64,000 bases of DNA from Denitrobaculum sp965232285 (GCA_965232285.1 CBDDPL010000004.1:4836001-4900000); one strand, 5' to 3'. Shown: positions 51,449 through 62,440, counted from the first letter of the stretch. Made by a program: numbers and translations. Notes: a model not told the origin generated them from the sequence alone.

Positions 51449-52465
51449 TCACTTCGGATGCCGCAGACGCGGGTTCGCGAGGATACCCAGAATGTCCGCC
51501 AGCATATTCAGCAGGATATAGACCGCCGCGAAGACCAGTCCGCAGGCCTGAACCACCGGCATGTCACGAATGGTGACCGCGTCGACGAGGTATTGCCCCA
51601 TACCCGGATAGACGAAGATCACCTCGACCACCACGACACCCACCACCAGGTAGGCCAGGTTCAGCGCAACCACGTTGATGATCGGCGCGACCGCATTCGG
51701 CGCGGCATGCTTGGCGATGATCCGAAAGGCATCCAGGCCCTTGAGTTCCGCCGTTTCAATATAGGCGGAGGACATGATGTTGAGGATCGCCGCCCGGGTC
51801 ATGCGCATCATATGCGCCAGCACAACCAACACCAGCGTCGCACAGGGCAGCGCGATCGCAGCAAGCTGATCGCCCAGCGGCATGCCCTCGAACACGGTCG
51901 AGGGGAAAACCGCCACACCCCAGTTCACGGCGAAAAACAGGATCAGAAGATAGCCGGTGAAGAACTCGGGCAGGGAAATCGCCGCCAGCGACAGAATATT
52001 GATCAGGCGGTCGATGAAGGTATTGCGATAGTGCACCGCGATCATGCCAAGGCCGATGGCCAGCGGCACGGAAACCACCGCGGCCCAGAAGGCCAGGAAA
52101 AGAGTATTGCCGAGCCGTTTACCGATCTGCTCCGACACACTGGCCTTATTGGCCCAGGAGGTGCCGAAGTCACCCTGCAGAACACCGCCGAGCCAGCCGA
52201 AGTAACGCTCCAGCAGAGGCGCATCCAGACCCAGTTCCTTGCGGATATTGGCGATTGCCTCGGGCGTTGCGGACTGACCGAGATAGGCCTGGGCGAAATC
52301 GCCGGGCAGGATCTCGATGCCGATGAAGAGAAGGGCCGAAATGGCCAGAAGAAGAACGAAACCTAAAAAGATACGTTGCAGAAGCAGGGCGAGGAGCGGA
52401 CTGCTACTGAGAAAGCCTCCCGCCGGGCCTGTCCCGCCCGGCCGGCTGGTATTTGCGTTGGACAT
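51449..52465 (-). CDS. Dipeptide-type ABC transporter permease (DppB-like)
   Basis: This 338-residue permease has six helices, an N-terminal loop ending 'LGQSATPEAIANIRKELGLDAPLLERYFGWLGGVLQGDFGTSW' that is diagnostic of DppB/OppB, and the EAA loop 'ETAELKGLDAFRIIAKHAAPNAVAPI'. The N-terminal 25 residues (TSRPGGTGPAGG) are unusual and Gly/Pro rich. The gene is the second in the operon after the binding protein, with 113 bases between. Confidence 0.9.
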   Translation of the reverse strand: MSNANTSRPGGTGPAGGFLSSSPLLALLLQRIFLGFVLLLAISALLFIGIEILPGDFAQAYLGQSATPEAIANIRKELGLDAPLLERYFGWLGGVLQGDFGTSWANKASVSEQIGKRLGNTLFLAFWAAVVSVPLAIGLGMIAVHYRNTFIDRLINILSLAAISLPEFFTGYLLILFFAVNWGVAVFPSTVFEGMPLGDQLAAIALPCATLVLVVLAHMMRMTRAAILNIMSSAYIETAELKGLDAFRIIAKHAAPNAVAPIINVVALNLAYLVVGVVVVEVIFVYPGMGQYLVDAVTIRDMPVVQACGLVFAAVYILLNMLADILGILANPRLRHPK

Positions 52466-52578
52466 GGTTCATTTCCGGAGCTCTGTGATGGAGAATCATC
52501 AACTGGGCTGCGGAAAGAAACGGCCACGGCCCAGGTGGAAACGGGCGGCCCCGACGACCGCCCGTCTTCACAGAGTCG

Positions 52579-54168
52579 TCAGACCAGCCAGGAGCGGATG
52601 GCCGCGAAGCCGTTCGACATTTCACCGCCGGCATCATGCACGTAACCGCCGACTTTCTTCGATACGGCCGCGATGAAGTCGTTGAACATCGGCAGGATCA
52701 GGCCGCCGTCGTCCCGCACCATCAGCGCCATTTCGCGGTAAAGCTCCGCCCGGCGCTTGTCGTCGAGTTCCGCACGGGCAGCGACGAGCAGTTCGTCGAA
52801 GGCCGGCCGGCTCCACTTGGTGTCGTTCCAGTCCGCACCGGTCTGGTAGGCCACGGAATACATCTGATCCTGGGTCGGACGGCCGCCCCAATAGGAGGTG
52901 CAGAAGGGCTGTACGTTCCAGACGTTGGACCAGTAACCGTCCGCCGGCTCACGCTTGATGTCGATGGTGATTCCGGCCTGCGCGCAGGACTGCTGGAACA
53001 GCACCGCGGCATCCTCGGCGCCGTTAAAGGCGGCATTGGAGGTGCGGAGCAGAACCGGCCCGTCGTGACCCGACTTCTTGAAGTGGAACTTCGCCTTATC
53101 CGGATCGTAGGTGCGCTGCGGAATGTCGTTCGGGAAGAAGGCATAGGCCTCGTTGATCGGGAAGTCGTTGCCGACCTTGCCGTAGCCGCGCAGGATCTGC
53201 TCGACCATCTGCTCCCGGTTCATCGCATGCTTCAGCGCCAGACGCAGATCGACGTTGGAGAAAGGCTCCTTGTCGGTGTGCATTATGAAGACGTAGTGAC
53301 CGCGGCCGGAGGTGTTCTCGATGGTCACGGTCGGCGCACGCTTCAGCAGGCCGATGGTCTTGGGATCGACGCGGTTGATCATATGCACCTGGCCGGAGGT
53401 CAGGGCCGCCATGCGGGCGGTCAGATCGTTGATCACCAGGATCTCGACCGAGTCTGCGTGACCGACTTCCGAACGCCAGTGGCCTTCGTACTTTTCGGCG
53501 GCGTAGCGCACGCCTGGCTCGTTCACGCTCACCTTGTAAGGACCGGTCGCGACACCGGCGGCCGGATCGTCGACGCCGCCACCCGGCTGAATGATCAGGT
53601 GGTAATCGGACAGCATATAGGGCAGATCGGCATTGCCCGAATCCAGCGTGACCAGAACACCGTCGTCGCCGTCTTTCTTGATACCGGAGATGGTTTTCAT
53701 GACGCCGAGCGCGCCGGATTTGGCGTTTTCGTCCGAATGGCGCAGCAAGGTGGCCACCACGTCGTCGGCGGTCATTTCCTTGCCGTTGTGGAAGGTCACA
53801 CCCTTGCGGATTTTGAAGCGCCAGGTCTTGGCGTCCGCGGAGGCATCCCAGGATTCGGCGAGCACCGGCACCGGTTTGCCATCGACCGGGCTGGTTTCCA
53901 CCAGGGTCTCACCCCAGACGCGGCCGAAGGTGAAAGGAATCGAGCTGGCGAAGGTGGCCGGGTCCAGGCTGTCGGCGGAGGTACCGCCGTTCATGCCCAG
54001 CTTCATATGCCCGCCCTTGTTGGGTCCGGCAGCCAGCACCGTGGAAGACAAAAGACTGGTGGCCAACGGCGCCGCAACACCGAGCGCGGCGGCACGACCG
54101 AGAAAATCACGCCGGCTCACCTGACCGCGCGCAACCAGCAGTCCCAGATCCTTGAGTTCATCAGACAT
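52579..54168 (-). CDS. ABC transporter substrate-binding protein, family 5, Tat-exported
   Basis: This 529-residue periplasmic binding protein is of the DppA/OppA type. Its N-terminus 'SRRDFLGRAAALGVAAPLATSLL' is a Tat signal (twin Arg, RRDFLGR), so it is exported folded. The body has 'TFHNGKEMTADDVVATLLRH' and 'LRLALKHAMNREQMVEQILRGYGKVG', which define the family. GGGAGC precedes ATG 54168. It is the first gene of the ABC operon. The bound solute is not evident; a peptide or opine is likely. Confidence 0.9.
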   Translation of the reverse strand: MSDELKDLGLLVARGQVSRRDFLGRAAALGVAAPLATSLLSSTVLAAGPNKGGHMKLGMNGGTSADSLDPATFASSIPFTFGRVWGETLVETSPVDGKPVPVLAESWDASADAKTWRFKIRKGVTFHNGKEMTADDVVATLLRHSDENAKSGALGVMKTISGIKKDGDDGVLVTLDSGNADLPYMLSDYHLIIQPGGGVDDPAAGVATGPYKVSVNEPGVRYAAEKYEGHWRSEVGHADSVEILVINDLTARMAALTSGQVHMINRVDPKTIGLLKRAPTVTIENTSGRGHYVFIMHTDKEPFSNVDLRLALKHAMNREQMVEQILRGYGKVGNDFPINEAYAFFPNDIPQRTYDPDKAKFHFKKSGHDGPVLLRTSNAAFNGAEDAAVLFQQSCAQAGITIDIKREPADGYWSNVWNVQPFCTSYWGGRPTQDQMYSVAYQTGADWNDTKWSRPAFDELLVAARAELDDKRRAELYREMALMVRDDGGLILPMFNDFIAAVSKKVGGYVHDAGGEMSNGFAAIRSWLV

Positions 54169-54649
54169 TGCAACTTGCTCCCTGCTTTTCTGTTCTTTTC
54201 TAACCGATATCAAAGCAGCCCCCTTCATTGGGCCGCTGTTCCAAATGCGACAAACAAATTTTATATCAGCGAACCACGTCAGTCTCGTTTCATTTCACAG
54301 CCCTGTCGACGAGATTATGCCGGGACGCAAGGAATCCTCAAATTGCAGTCTCTAGGATTGTCGAATTCCCGTCATCACATCGTGGATTTTACGACAAAAA
54401 CCGTACCTAATTCGACAAACTTCGGCGTATTTCCGCCTGTCAGGGCAATTCCGGCATCGCCGGCCCAGGGCCTACGGGAAGCAGAAAGGATGCACGGCAG
54501 AGCCCGCAAAACCGCCGAATAGTACTGATTTCTCAAAGGATTAATGCACCGACGCGGAAAGAGCCCGCCTTCACAAATTTGTTAGCGGGAGTCGCTTTTA
54601 ATAAAGACAGGCCGGAACGACTGATTGGTTCGGGCCAGGGCTGATACGC
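54169..54649. other. 481-bp divergent region with CGACAAA repeats
   Basis: No gene is recognised. Upstream of the ABC operon it contains CGACAAA at 54248-54254, 54392-54398 and 54413-54419; the last two are 21 bp apart. A perfect 10-bp inverted pair TTGTCGAATT (54358-54367) and AATTCGACAA (54409-54418) brackets the middle copy. They look like binding sites for a dimeric regulator. Confidence 0.45.
54564..54589 (-). terminator. Hairpin after hpaD
   Basis: CCCGC (54564-54568) pairs with GCGGG (54585-54589), enclosing the inner palindrome ACAAATTTGT. On the minus strand it follows the hpaD stop by 60 bases and is trailed by CTCTTTCC. It probably ends the hpaFED transcript. Confidence 0.45.
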
Positions 54650-55489
54650 TCAAAGCGAGAAGTCCACAATGCACTGGCCGGTGCCGCTGCTGGGAAAATA
54701 GTCACAGAGAATCTCGCCTCTGCCTTGGTACCTGTCCCAGCCGAGCACACCGAAGAGCATACCGGTGTCGGCCATCGCGCCCTCGCCGACGCAGTTCGTC
54801 ACATAAGTCGGCAGCATCTTCAGGAAGGTGGAGATCTCGCCCTGCTGCCAGAGCTGCAGCACGCGCAGGTCGACCTGCCGGTAGAACTCGTCGGTAATCT
54901 GGTTGAGATAGTCCTGGGAGACCGCGTTGGGCGCGAAAGCATGGGAAAGAGAGCCCGACGCCAAAAAGGCGACCTTGCGATCACTCGCCTGAACCGCTTT
55001 GAGCAGCGAAGCCCCAAAGGCGGCGTTCTCCGCCGGGGTCGAGAACTGATTCGCGGCGATCGAAAGAACGCGGGCTCCGAAGTGGTTCATATGCCGCATG
55101 GGAATCAGCGTCCCGTACTCGACGCTCAGGTCCTCCACCTCGTGGCAAATGGCGCGGATACCGTCCGCTCGGGCCTGGTCCTGGATCTGCCGCCCCAGTT
55201 CCGGATCGCCCACATAGTCGTATTCCATCCCCTCCAGCATGTGCGGCAGTTCGTTGCTGGTGAAGCGGCCTTTCATCTCGGGCGAACCGCTGAGATGGAA
55301 ACCCTGGTTCACGAGCCAGTGGGTGTCGCAGATGACAAAAGTCTCAACCCCTCTGGCCTCCGCCCGCCGGCCCAACTCCCTCAGGCCGTCGATGGCGAAT
55401 TGTCGGATGCCTTTCAGCTCCTCGATCGTCTCGGACATCCAGATCGAAGGAACATGGGTGATCTTGGCCGCCTGAACGAGCTCGCCCAT
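54650..55489 (-). CDS. hpaD: 3,4-dihydroxyphenylacetate 2,3-dioxygenase
   Basis: This 279-residue LigB-type extradiol dioxygenase opens the ring of homoprotocatechuate. The N-terminus 'MGELVQAAKITHVPSIWMSE' aligns with E. coli HpaD. His12 and His57 (CDTHWLVNQGFH) and Glu in 'GEGAMADTG' are the Fe/substrate residues, and 'SSGTGQ' lies at the C-terminus. ATG 55489 with GGGAG is chosen over an upstream in-frame ATG that overlaps hpaE. It follows the hpaE stop codon by one base. Confidence 0.92.
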   Translation of the reverse strand: MGELVQAAKITHVPSIWMSETIEELKGIRQFAIDGLRELGRRAEARGVETFVICDTHWLVNQGFHLSGSPEMKGRFTSNELPHMLEGMEYDYVGDPELGRQIQDQARADGIRAICHEVEDLSVEYGTLIPMRHMNHFGARVLSIAANQFSTPAENAAFGASLLKAVQASDRKVAFLASGSLSHAFAPNAVSQDYLNQITDEFYRQVDLRVLQLWQQGEISTFLKMLPTYVTNCVGEGAMADTGMLFGVLGWDRYQGRGEILCDYFPSSGTGQCIVDFSL

Positions 55490-55490
55490 C

Positions 55491-57008
<1,518 letters not shown>

Positions 57009-57027
57009 ACTTCTCTGCCGCCCCTAG

Positions 57028-57420
57028 TTATTCGCCTTGCGCTTTAAGGCGCTGGTGAATGGAATTCTTCTTGAAACTGAGATCCGGGTCGATCTCCCGC
57101 ACTTCGAAAGACAGCGCCAGGGGCCGCTGATCAAAAAGCGCAGCTAGGTGGGCTTCAGCCGCCGCGAAAACCGCCTGCCCGGCCTGCTGGCGGGTTTCCA
57201 GGTCGCGCCCGCGCCCCATGCGCAGGGAGATATCGACAAAAGCATTCTCCGGCGCCGAATCCGCAATCGCGTAGTCGCTGCACTTCAGAGCCCGAACCCG
57301 GATGCCGCCCAGCGGGAATACGCCCGTCTCCACGGCCGCCACGCGAAGGGCTTCGCAAAAGGCCATGAAGTCGATCTCCTCCTCCACGTTGGCCGAATAC
57401 TCGATAGTGAAATGAGGCAT
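57028..57420 (-). CDS. hpaF: 5-carboxymethyl-2-hydroxymuconate isomerase
   Basis: This 130-residue tautomerase-fold enzyme starts 'MPHFTIEYSANVEEEIDF'; Pro1 after Met removal is the catalytic base. It is HpaF-type (compare E. coli 'MPHFIVECSDNIREEADL'). It isomerises the carboxymethyl-hydroxymuconate made by HpaE. It is the first gene of the leftward hpaFED operon and divergent from the aldolase gene, with a palindromic site between them. Confidence 0.9.
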   Translation of the reverse strand: MPHFTIEYSANVEEEIDFMAFCEALRVAAVETGVFPLGGIRVRALKCSDYAIADSAPENAFVDISLRMGRGRDLETRQQAGQAVFAAAEAHLAALFDQRPLALSFEVREIDPDLSFKKNSIHQRLKAQGE

Positions 57421-57462
57421 CGCCTTGGCTCTTCCTGTTCCCGGATAGTGATGACAAGAATA

Positions 57463-57478
57463 ATTTAACTTGTTAAAT
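57463..57478. promoter_or_regulatory. Candidate HpaR operator ATTTAAC-TT-GTTAAAT
   Basis: A perfect 7-bp-arm palindrome with 2-bp centre lies in the 116-bp gap between divergent hpaF and the aldolase gene. MarR-family proteins bind AT-rich sites of this form. The HpaR-like gene at 62441-62866 is the likely binder. Confidence 0.6.
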
Positions 57479-57536
57479 ATTTCAAGAAGAATTACGATCG
57501 CTGGCGCGATGACAAACAGTCAGGTTGGAGGTTCTC

Positions 57537-58436
57537 GTGTCCAGGCTGCCGGAAGACTTTTTACGCGGCTCGATCCCGCCGCTGATCACGCCTTTCAAGA
57601 ACAACGAAGTCGACTACGAGGCCTACGGCAAGCTGGTCGAATACCAGATCGAACAGGGCTCCCACGGCATTCTCGTCAACGGCACCACCTCCGAGCCGGC
57701 GTCACTCAGCGTTGAAGAACGCAACCGGATCGTCGATGTCGCGATGGAAGCGGCCGCCGGCAAGGTTACGGTTGCCGTCGCCTCCGGCTCACAATCCTTC
57801 GCCGAGACCGATGCGCTGACCCGCCATGCGGTCAAGGCGGGCGCCGACGCCCTGCTGATCGTCACCCCCTACTACTCCCGGCCGCCGCAGCGTGGCATGG
57901 TCGCCTACTACGAAGCGCTGACCCGGGATCACGACACGCCCTGGATGGTCTATCACATTCCCGGCCGGGCCGCGGTCGACATGAAGGTGGCCACGGTCGA
58001 GGAACTGCACGCGCGCTGCCCCAACTTCGTCGGCATGAAGCACGCGTCGCTCGATCTCGGCTACGTCACCGATGTCTTCGAGGCTGTGGGGGACGACTTC
58101 CGTTTCTTCGTGGGACTGGAGGAACTCAGCTTCCCGATGATGGCGGTCGGCGCCTGCGGCCTGATGAACGCGGTCGGCAACCTGGCGCCGCGGGTTCTCG
58201 CCGATCTTTGCGAGGCCGTCTGGCGTGGCGAGCTCTTCGAAGGCCGCCGCCTCCACCGGCAGCTCTTCGAGATCAACAAGGCGATCTTCTACGACATCAA
58301 TCCGATCCCCATGAAGTATATGATGAAGCGCATGGGTATCCTGCCGCAGAACGAACACCGCCTGCCGTTGGTGCCGGCCGATAAGGCGCTGGAGGAACGG
58401 CTGGACGGCGTACTGACCCGCGCCGGTTTTATTTGA
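57537..58436 (+). CDS. DapA-family aldolase, likely 2,4-dihydroxyhept-2-ene-1,7-dioate aldolase
   Basis: This 299-residue class I aldolase of the dihydrodipicolinate synthase family has the GTT-E motif 'NGTTSEPASLS', Tyr139 (MVYHIPGR) and Schiff-base Lys168 (VGMKHASLD). It starts at GTG 57537 with GGAGG five bases before; a TTG further up is less likely. In the hpa pathway the last step is normally done by class II HpaI. Here a DapA-type protein seems to fill that place, judged from context. It could instead act on another 2-oxo acid. Confidence 0.72.
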   Translation: MSRLPEDFLRGSIPPLITPFKNNEVDYEAYGKLVEYQIEQGSHGILVNGTTSEPASLSVEERNRIVDVAMEAAAGKVTVAVASGSQSFAETDALTRHAVKAGADALLIVTPYYSRPPQRGMVAYYEALTRDHDTPWMVYHIPGRAAVDMKVATVEELHARCPNFVGMKHASLDLGYVTDVFEAVGDDFRFFVGLEELSFPMMAVGACGLMNAVGNLAPRVLADLCEAVWRGELFEGRRLHRQLFEINKAIFYDINPIPMKYMMKRMGILPQNEHRLPLVPADKALEERLDGVLTRAGFI

Positions 58437-58445
58437 GGGCGTGAC

Positions 58446-59312
58446 ATGAAGCTCATCACCTATCGTCACCGGGGGCAGCAGGGCTTCGGCGCCGTCACGC
58501 CCGACGGCATCGTCGAACTTGCCGACAAAATGGATCTGCGCCGTGAGGGCGTGCGCGGTCTTTTGAATGCAGACCGCCTGGCGGAAGCCGAGGCGCTGGC
58601 TAAAGAAGCTGAAGCGACGCTGAAGCTGGAAGAGGTCACGCTCGCGCTGCCGGTTCCCGATCCCGTCAAGATCTTCTGTATCGGCGTCAACTACATGAAC
58701 CGCAACGAAGAGTACAAGGACAACACGGCTGCGCCCACCAATCCCAGCGTCTTCATGCGCAATCCCCTCTCCTTCGTGGCGCAGGGCGAAGCGCTGGAGA
58801 TCCCGCCGGAGTCAGAGCAGCTCGATTACGAGGGCGAGATCGTGCTGGTGATCGGCAAGGCGGGCCGGCGCATTCCCCAGGCCGAAGCCCACGGGCATAT
58901 CGCCGGCCTGACCATCATGAACGAGGGTTCGGTCCGGGACTGGCTCCGACACAGCAAGTTTAACGTCACCCAGGGCAAAAACTTCGACCGCTCGGGCGCC
59001 ATCGGTCCCTGGATCGAAACGGAGCTCTCGGACATCGACCTCACCGACATGAAGATCGAGACCCGGGTCAACGGTGAAGTCCGTCAGCAGGACAGCACCG
59101 CCTCCATGGCCTTTCCCTTTGCCCGACTGATCGAATACCTCTCGACCTTCGCGACGCTGCTGCCGGGCGATCTCATCGCGACCGGCACGCCGACCGGCGC
59201 CGGCGCCCGGTTCGACCCGCCGAAATGGCTGCGCCAAGGCGACCGCGTTGAGGTGACGGTCGAGGGTGTCGGAACACTCTCGAATCCGGTCCAAAGAGAA
59301 CGTCTGTCCTGA
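58446..59312 (+). CDS. hpaG: Fumarylacetoacetate hydrolase family enzyme, HpaG/HpcE type
   Basis: This 288-residue FAH-fold protein has 'CIGVNYMNRNEEYKDN', 'LDYEGEIVLVIGKAGRRI' (Glu metal ligands) and 'GDLIATGTPTGAGARFDPP'. In the hpa pathway FAH proteins act as OPET decarboxylase/HHDD isomerase (HpaG); the same fold also gives HpaH-like hydratases, so function is inferred from context. It starts 9 bases after the aldolase stop, in one operon. Confidence 0.82.
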   Translation: MKLITYRHRGQQGFGAVTPDGIVELADKMDLRREGVRGLLNADRLAEAEALAKEAEATLKLEEVTLALPVPDPVKIFCIGVNYMNRNEEYKDNTAAPTNPSVFMRNPLSFVAQGEALEIPPESEQLDYEGEIVLVIGKAGRRIPQAEAHGHIAGLTIMNEGSVRDWLRHSKFNVTQGKNFDRSGAIGPWIETELSDIDLTDMKIETRVNGEVRQQDSTASMAFPFARLIEYLSTFATLLPGDLIATGTPTGAGARFDPPKWLRQGDRVEVTVEGVGTLSNPVQRERLS

Positions 59313-59499
59313 AGTCTGCCAAACGAAGGCGCGGAGGTTCGGTTATTTGACCGGCGCAGATATTCATTTGGCATGCGCTTCCGATCTATCCAATAATTGC
59401 GCTTAGTCGGACGGCCCCGGTTTAACTCCGGCGAAGATCGAAGCAAGACAAACGGGCCAGACGGCGCGATCCGGCACTAAAGAGGGAGGAAAAACAGGG

Positions 59500-60537
59500 A
59501 TGAAGACGATGACACGACGCTTCGCAACCGCCGCGGCTCTGCTGGCGGGTTTCACCTTTGCCGCCAGCGCGACGGCGCAGGAGGTGACGCTCAAGGTCCA
59601 TCATTTTCTGTCACCGAAGGCGCCGGCGCATACGAAGCTGGCCATGCCCTGGGCCGAAGCCGTCGAAGAACAATCCGGCGGCCGCATCAAGGTCGAGGTC
59701 TATCCGGCCATGCAGCTTGGCGGGAAGCCGCCGCAGCTCATCGATCAGGTGCGCGACGGTATCGTGGACGTGGTCTGGACTCTGCCCGGCTACACGGCTG
59801 GCCGTTATCCGGTCATCTCCGCCTTCGAACTGCCCTTCATGGTGACCGATGCCGAGGCGACCTCGCAGGCGGTGCAGGAGTATTATGAAAAGAACGCCAG
59901 GGCGGAGTTCGGTGACGTCCATCCGCTGTTCTTCCACGTACATGCCCGCGGTTCCTTCCACACCCGCGAAGCCCCGATCACTTCGGTGGCGGACTTCGAG
60001 GGCCTGAAGCTGCGCGCGCCCAACCGCCTGATCGGTGCCTCGCTCGACGCATTGGGCGCCTCGCCGATCTTCATGCCGGCCCCCGCCCTGCCGGAAGCGC
60101 TCTCCAAGGGTGTGGTCGACGGCACGGTCTTCCCCTGGGAGGTGGTGTTGCCGCTGAAGATCTTCGAACTTGCCCCGAACCACGCCGAGATGATCTCGCC
60201 GCGCGGCATGTACACCTCGGTCTTCATCTTCGCGATGAACAAGGGCAAGTACGACGGCCTGCCCGACGACCTGAAGAAAGTCATCGACGACAATTCCGGG
60301 ATGGCCTTGGCCCAGCGCATGGGTGCGGTCTGGGACGAGGTCGAGGTGGTCGGCGAGAACAAATCGCGCGAGCGCGGCAACACGGTCGTCGAACTTTCCG
60401 ACGCCGAGGTCGCCAAGATCCAGGAGATCACACGGCCGGTGGTCGACAAATGGATCGCCGACCTGACTGGCGCCGGCCACGACGGACAGGCCCTCTACGA
60501 CGAGGCCAACGGTCTGATCGAAAAGTATAGCCAGTAA
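59500..60537 (+). CDS. TRAP transporter substrate-binding protein (DctP family)
   Basis: This 345-residue periplasmic binding protein has a Sec signal peptide (residues 1-26, cut near ATAQE). Its family core includes 'HHFLSPKAPAHTKLAMPWAEAVEEQSGGRIKVEVYPAMQLGG' and 'FEGLKLRAPNRLIGASLDALGASPIFMP', where Arg binds the substrate carboxylate. AGGGAGG lies before the ATG. It heads the TRAP operon immediately after hpaG. Aromatic acids such as 4-hydroxyphenylacetate or homoprotocatechuate would be the expected cargo. Confidence 0.9.
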   Translation: MKTMTRRFATAAALLAGFTFAASATAQEVTLKVHHFLSPKAPAHTKLAMPWAEAVEEQSGGRIKVEVYPAMQLGGKPPQLIDQVRDGIVDVVWTLPGYTAGRYPVISAFELPFMVTDAEATSQAVQEYYEKNARAEFGDVHPLFFHVHARGSFHTREAPITSVADFEGLKLRAPNRLIGASLDALGASPIFMPAPALPEALSKGVVDGTVFPWEVVLPLKIFELAPNHAEMISPRGMYTSVFIFAMNKGKYDGLPDDLKKVIDDNSGMALAQRMGAVWDEVEVVGENKSRERGNTVVELSDAEVAKIQEITRPVVDKWIADLTGAGHDGQALYDEANGLIEKYSQ

Positions 60538-60567
60538 ACCTGAATCCCTATCGGCGGATCGGCTGAA

Positions 60568-61116
60568 GTGTCCTCGCTACAGTTCGCTCAGGAAAAGACG
60601 GCAGCCTTCATTCGTGCAGGCTGCCGTTTTCTGGCGATGCTCGGCGGGCTCGTCCTGGTCGCGATCGCGGTGACCACGGTGGTCAGCGTGCTCGGCCGCT
60701 ACTTCTTCAACAGCCCCATATCGGGGGATTTTGAAATTGTCGAGGTCGGCTGCGCGATCGCCGTCGCCCTCTTCCTGCCCTATTGCCAACTGAAGGACGG
60801 CAACGTCATCGTCGACGTCCTGACCGGCGGCCTGCCGCCCGGCATCAAACGCCTGCTCGATGCCCTGGGCTGTCTGCTGCTCGCCCTGGTCGCCGCCCTG
60901 CTGGCCTGGCGGATGTTCGAGGGCGCCGCCGATCTGAAGCGCTACAACGATGAGAGCATGGTGCTGCATCTCAAGACCTGGTGGGGCTTCGTCGTGATCG
61001 TGCCCGCCCTCGCCCTGCTTTGCGCGACAGGCATCATGACCGCCTGGTCGGCGCTCACCGGCGAGGCTCTTCACAAGAGTAATCCGGATCTGCCGAAGCT
61101 GCCGGAGGACAACTGA
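60568..61116 (+). CDS. TRAP transporter small permease (DctQ)
   Basis: This 182-residue membrane protein has four helices: residues about 20-42, 55-72, 94-115 and 135-158. The start GTG 60568 sits 30 bases after the binding protein's stop. It has the DctQ signature 'FEIVEVGCAIAVALFLPYCQLKDGNVIVD'. It scaffolds the large permease in TRAP systems. The gene ends exactly where the large permease gene begins. Confidence 0.87.
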   Translation: MSSLQFAQEKTAAFIRAGCRFLAMLGGLVLVAIAVTTVVSVLGRYFFNSPISGDFEIVEVGCAIAVALFLPYCQLKDGNVIVDVLTGGLPPGIKRLLDALGCLLLALVAALLAWRMFEGAADLKRYNDESMVLHLKTWWGFVVIVPALALLCATGIMTAWSALTGEALHKSNPDLPKLPEDN

Positions 61117-62433
61117 GTGGCCGGCCCCACCATCGGCGCGCTGGTGATCGGCGCCATGCTGCTACTGATCTTCCTGCGCATCCCCATCGCCGTCTCCATG
61201 TTCGTCGCTGGCGCCGGCGGTTACCTGGTGATGAACGGGCTAACGCCCTTTCTGGCTTATCTCAAGACCAGCCCTTACTACCTGCTCTCTTCCTATTCCC
61301 TTTCGGTCGTGCCGCTGTTCCTGCTGATGGGGCATCTCGCGACCTACTCGGGTCTCAGCCGCTCCCTCTTCGATGCGGCCAACGGCCTGCTCGGGCACCT
61401 GCGCGGCGGGCTTTCCATGGCGGCGATCGGCGGCTGTGCCATGTTCGGGGCGATCTGCGGGTCCTCCCTGGCAACGGCGGCCACCATGGGGCAGGTCGCC
61501 CTGCCGGAGATGAAGCGCTTCAACTACGCGGGCAGCCTGGCAACCGGCGCTCTGGCCGCCGGCGGAACCCTCGGCATCCTGATACCGCCGTCGGTCATCC
61601 TGGTGATCTACGCCATCCTGACCGAACAGAACGTCGCCAAGATGTTCCTCGCCGCCTTCATTCCGGGCATTCTGGCGGCTATCGGCTACATCCTCGCCAT
61701 CGCCATCTTCGTGCGCTTTGTGCCCGAGGCTGGTCCGGCCGCGGATCGCCTGGAGGCCAGCGAGCGCCGCCGCGCCTACCTGAGAGCTCTGCCGGCGCTG
61801 GTGCTGTTCCTGGTGGTGATCGGTGGCATTTATGCAGGAGTCTTCACTCCCACCGAGGCAGCCGCTTTCGGAGTCATCGGCACCCTGATCATCGCCGTCT
61901 TCAACGGCATCAAAATGGATCAGTTCCTGGAAGCCCTGCGCGGCGCGGCGGTTTCCACCGCGATGATCTATCTGATCCTGATCGGCGCCGATATCTTCAA
62001 CGCCTTTCTGGCGCTGACCCACCTGCCCCAGAGCCTGGCCGAAAGCGTTTCAACCAGCGGGCTGCCACCGATCCTGATTCTCAGCCTGATCCTGCTGCTT
62101 TATTTCTGCCTCGGCTGCGTCATGGATGCGCTCTCCATGATCCTGCTCACCATTCCGATCTTCTTCCCGGTGGTCATGGCGCTGGACTTCGGCCTGACGG
62201 CCGAAGAGACCGCGATCTGGTTCGGGATCATCACTCTGATCGTCGTCGAGGTCGGCCTCATCACCCCGCCTGTCGGCATGAATGTCTTCGTCATCAACAA
62301 GATGGCGCAAGATGTCCCCATGACCGAAACCTTTCGCGGGGTCGTGCCTTTTCTCCTGTCGGATCTCGTGCGGGTCGTCGTGCTGGTGAGCTTCCCAGTG
62401 ATCACGCTGGGACTACTACGCCTCTTTCCCTAG
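61117..62433 (+). CDS. TRAP transporter large permease (DctM)
   Basis: This 438-residue permease has about 12 helices and a GTG start directly after the DctQ stop. Family segments include 'GAICGSSLATAATMGQVALPEMKRFNYAGSLATGALAAGGTLGILIPPSVILVIYAI' and 'TPTEAAAFGV'. It forms the sodium-driven translocation path. It converges on the MarR gene with the stop codons seven bases apart. Placement beside hpa genes suggests uptake of an aromatic acid. Confidence 0.92.
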   Translation: MAGPTIGALVIGAMLLLIFLRIPIAVSMFVAGAGGYLVMNGLTPFLAYLKTSPYYLLSSYSLSVVPLFLLMGHLATYSGLSRSLFDAANGLLGHLRGGLSMAAIGGCAMFGAICGSSLATAATMGQVALPEMKRFNYAGSLATGALAAGGTLGILIPPSVILVIYAILTEQNVAKMFLAAFIPGILAAIGYILAIAIFVRFVPEAGPAADRLEASERRRAYLRALPALVLFLVVIGGIYAGVFTPTEAAAFGVIGTLIIAVFNGIKMDQFLEALRGAAVSTAMIYLILIGADIFNAFLALTHLPQSLAESVSTSGLPPILILSLILLLYFCLGCVMDALSMILLTIPIFFPVVMALDFGLTAEETAIWFGIITLIVVEVGLITPPVGMNVFVINKMAQDVPMTETFRGVVPFLLSDLVRVVVLVSFPVITLGLLRLFP

Positions 62434-62440
62434 CGGAGCA

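Noticed and set aside
52636..54522. A 628-residue open frame opposite the ABC binding protein gene
   Set aside because: Antisense shadow of a complete family 5 binding protein. No recognisable motif and unlikely composition.
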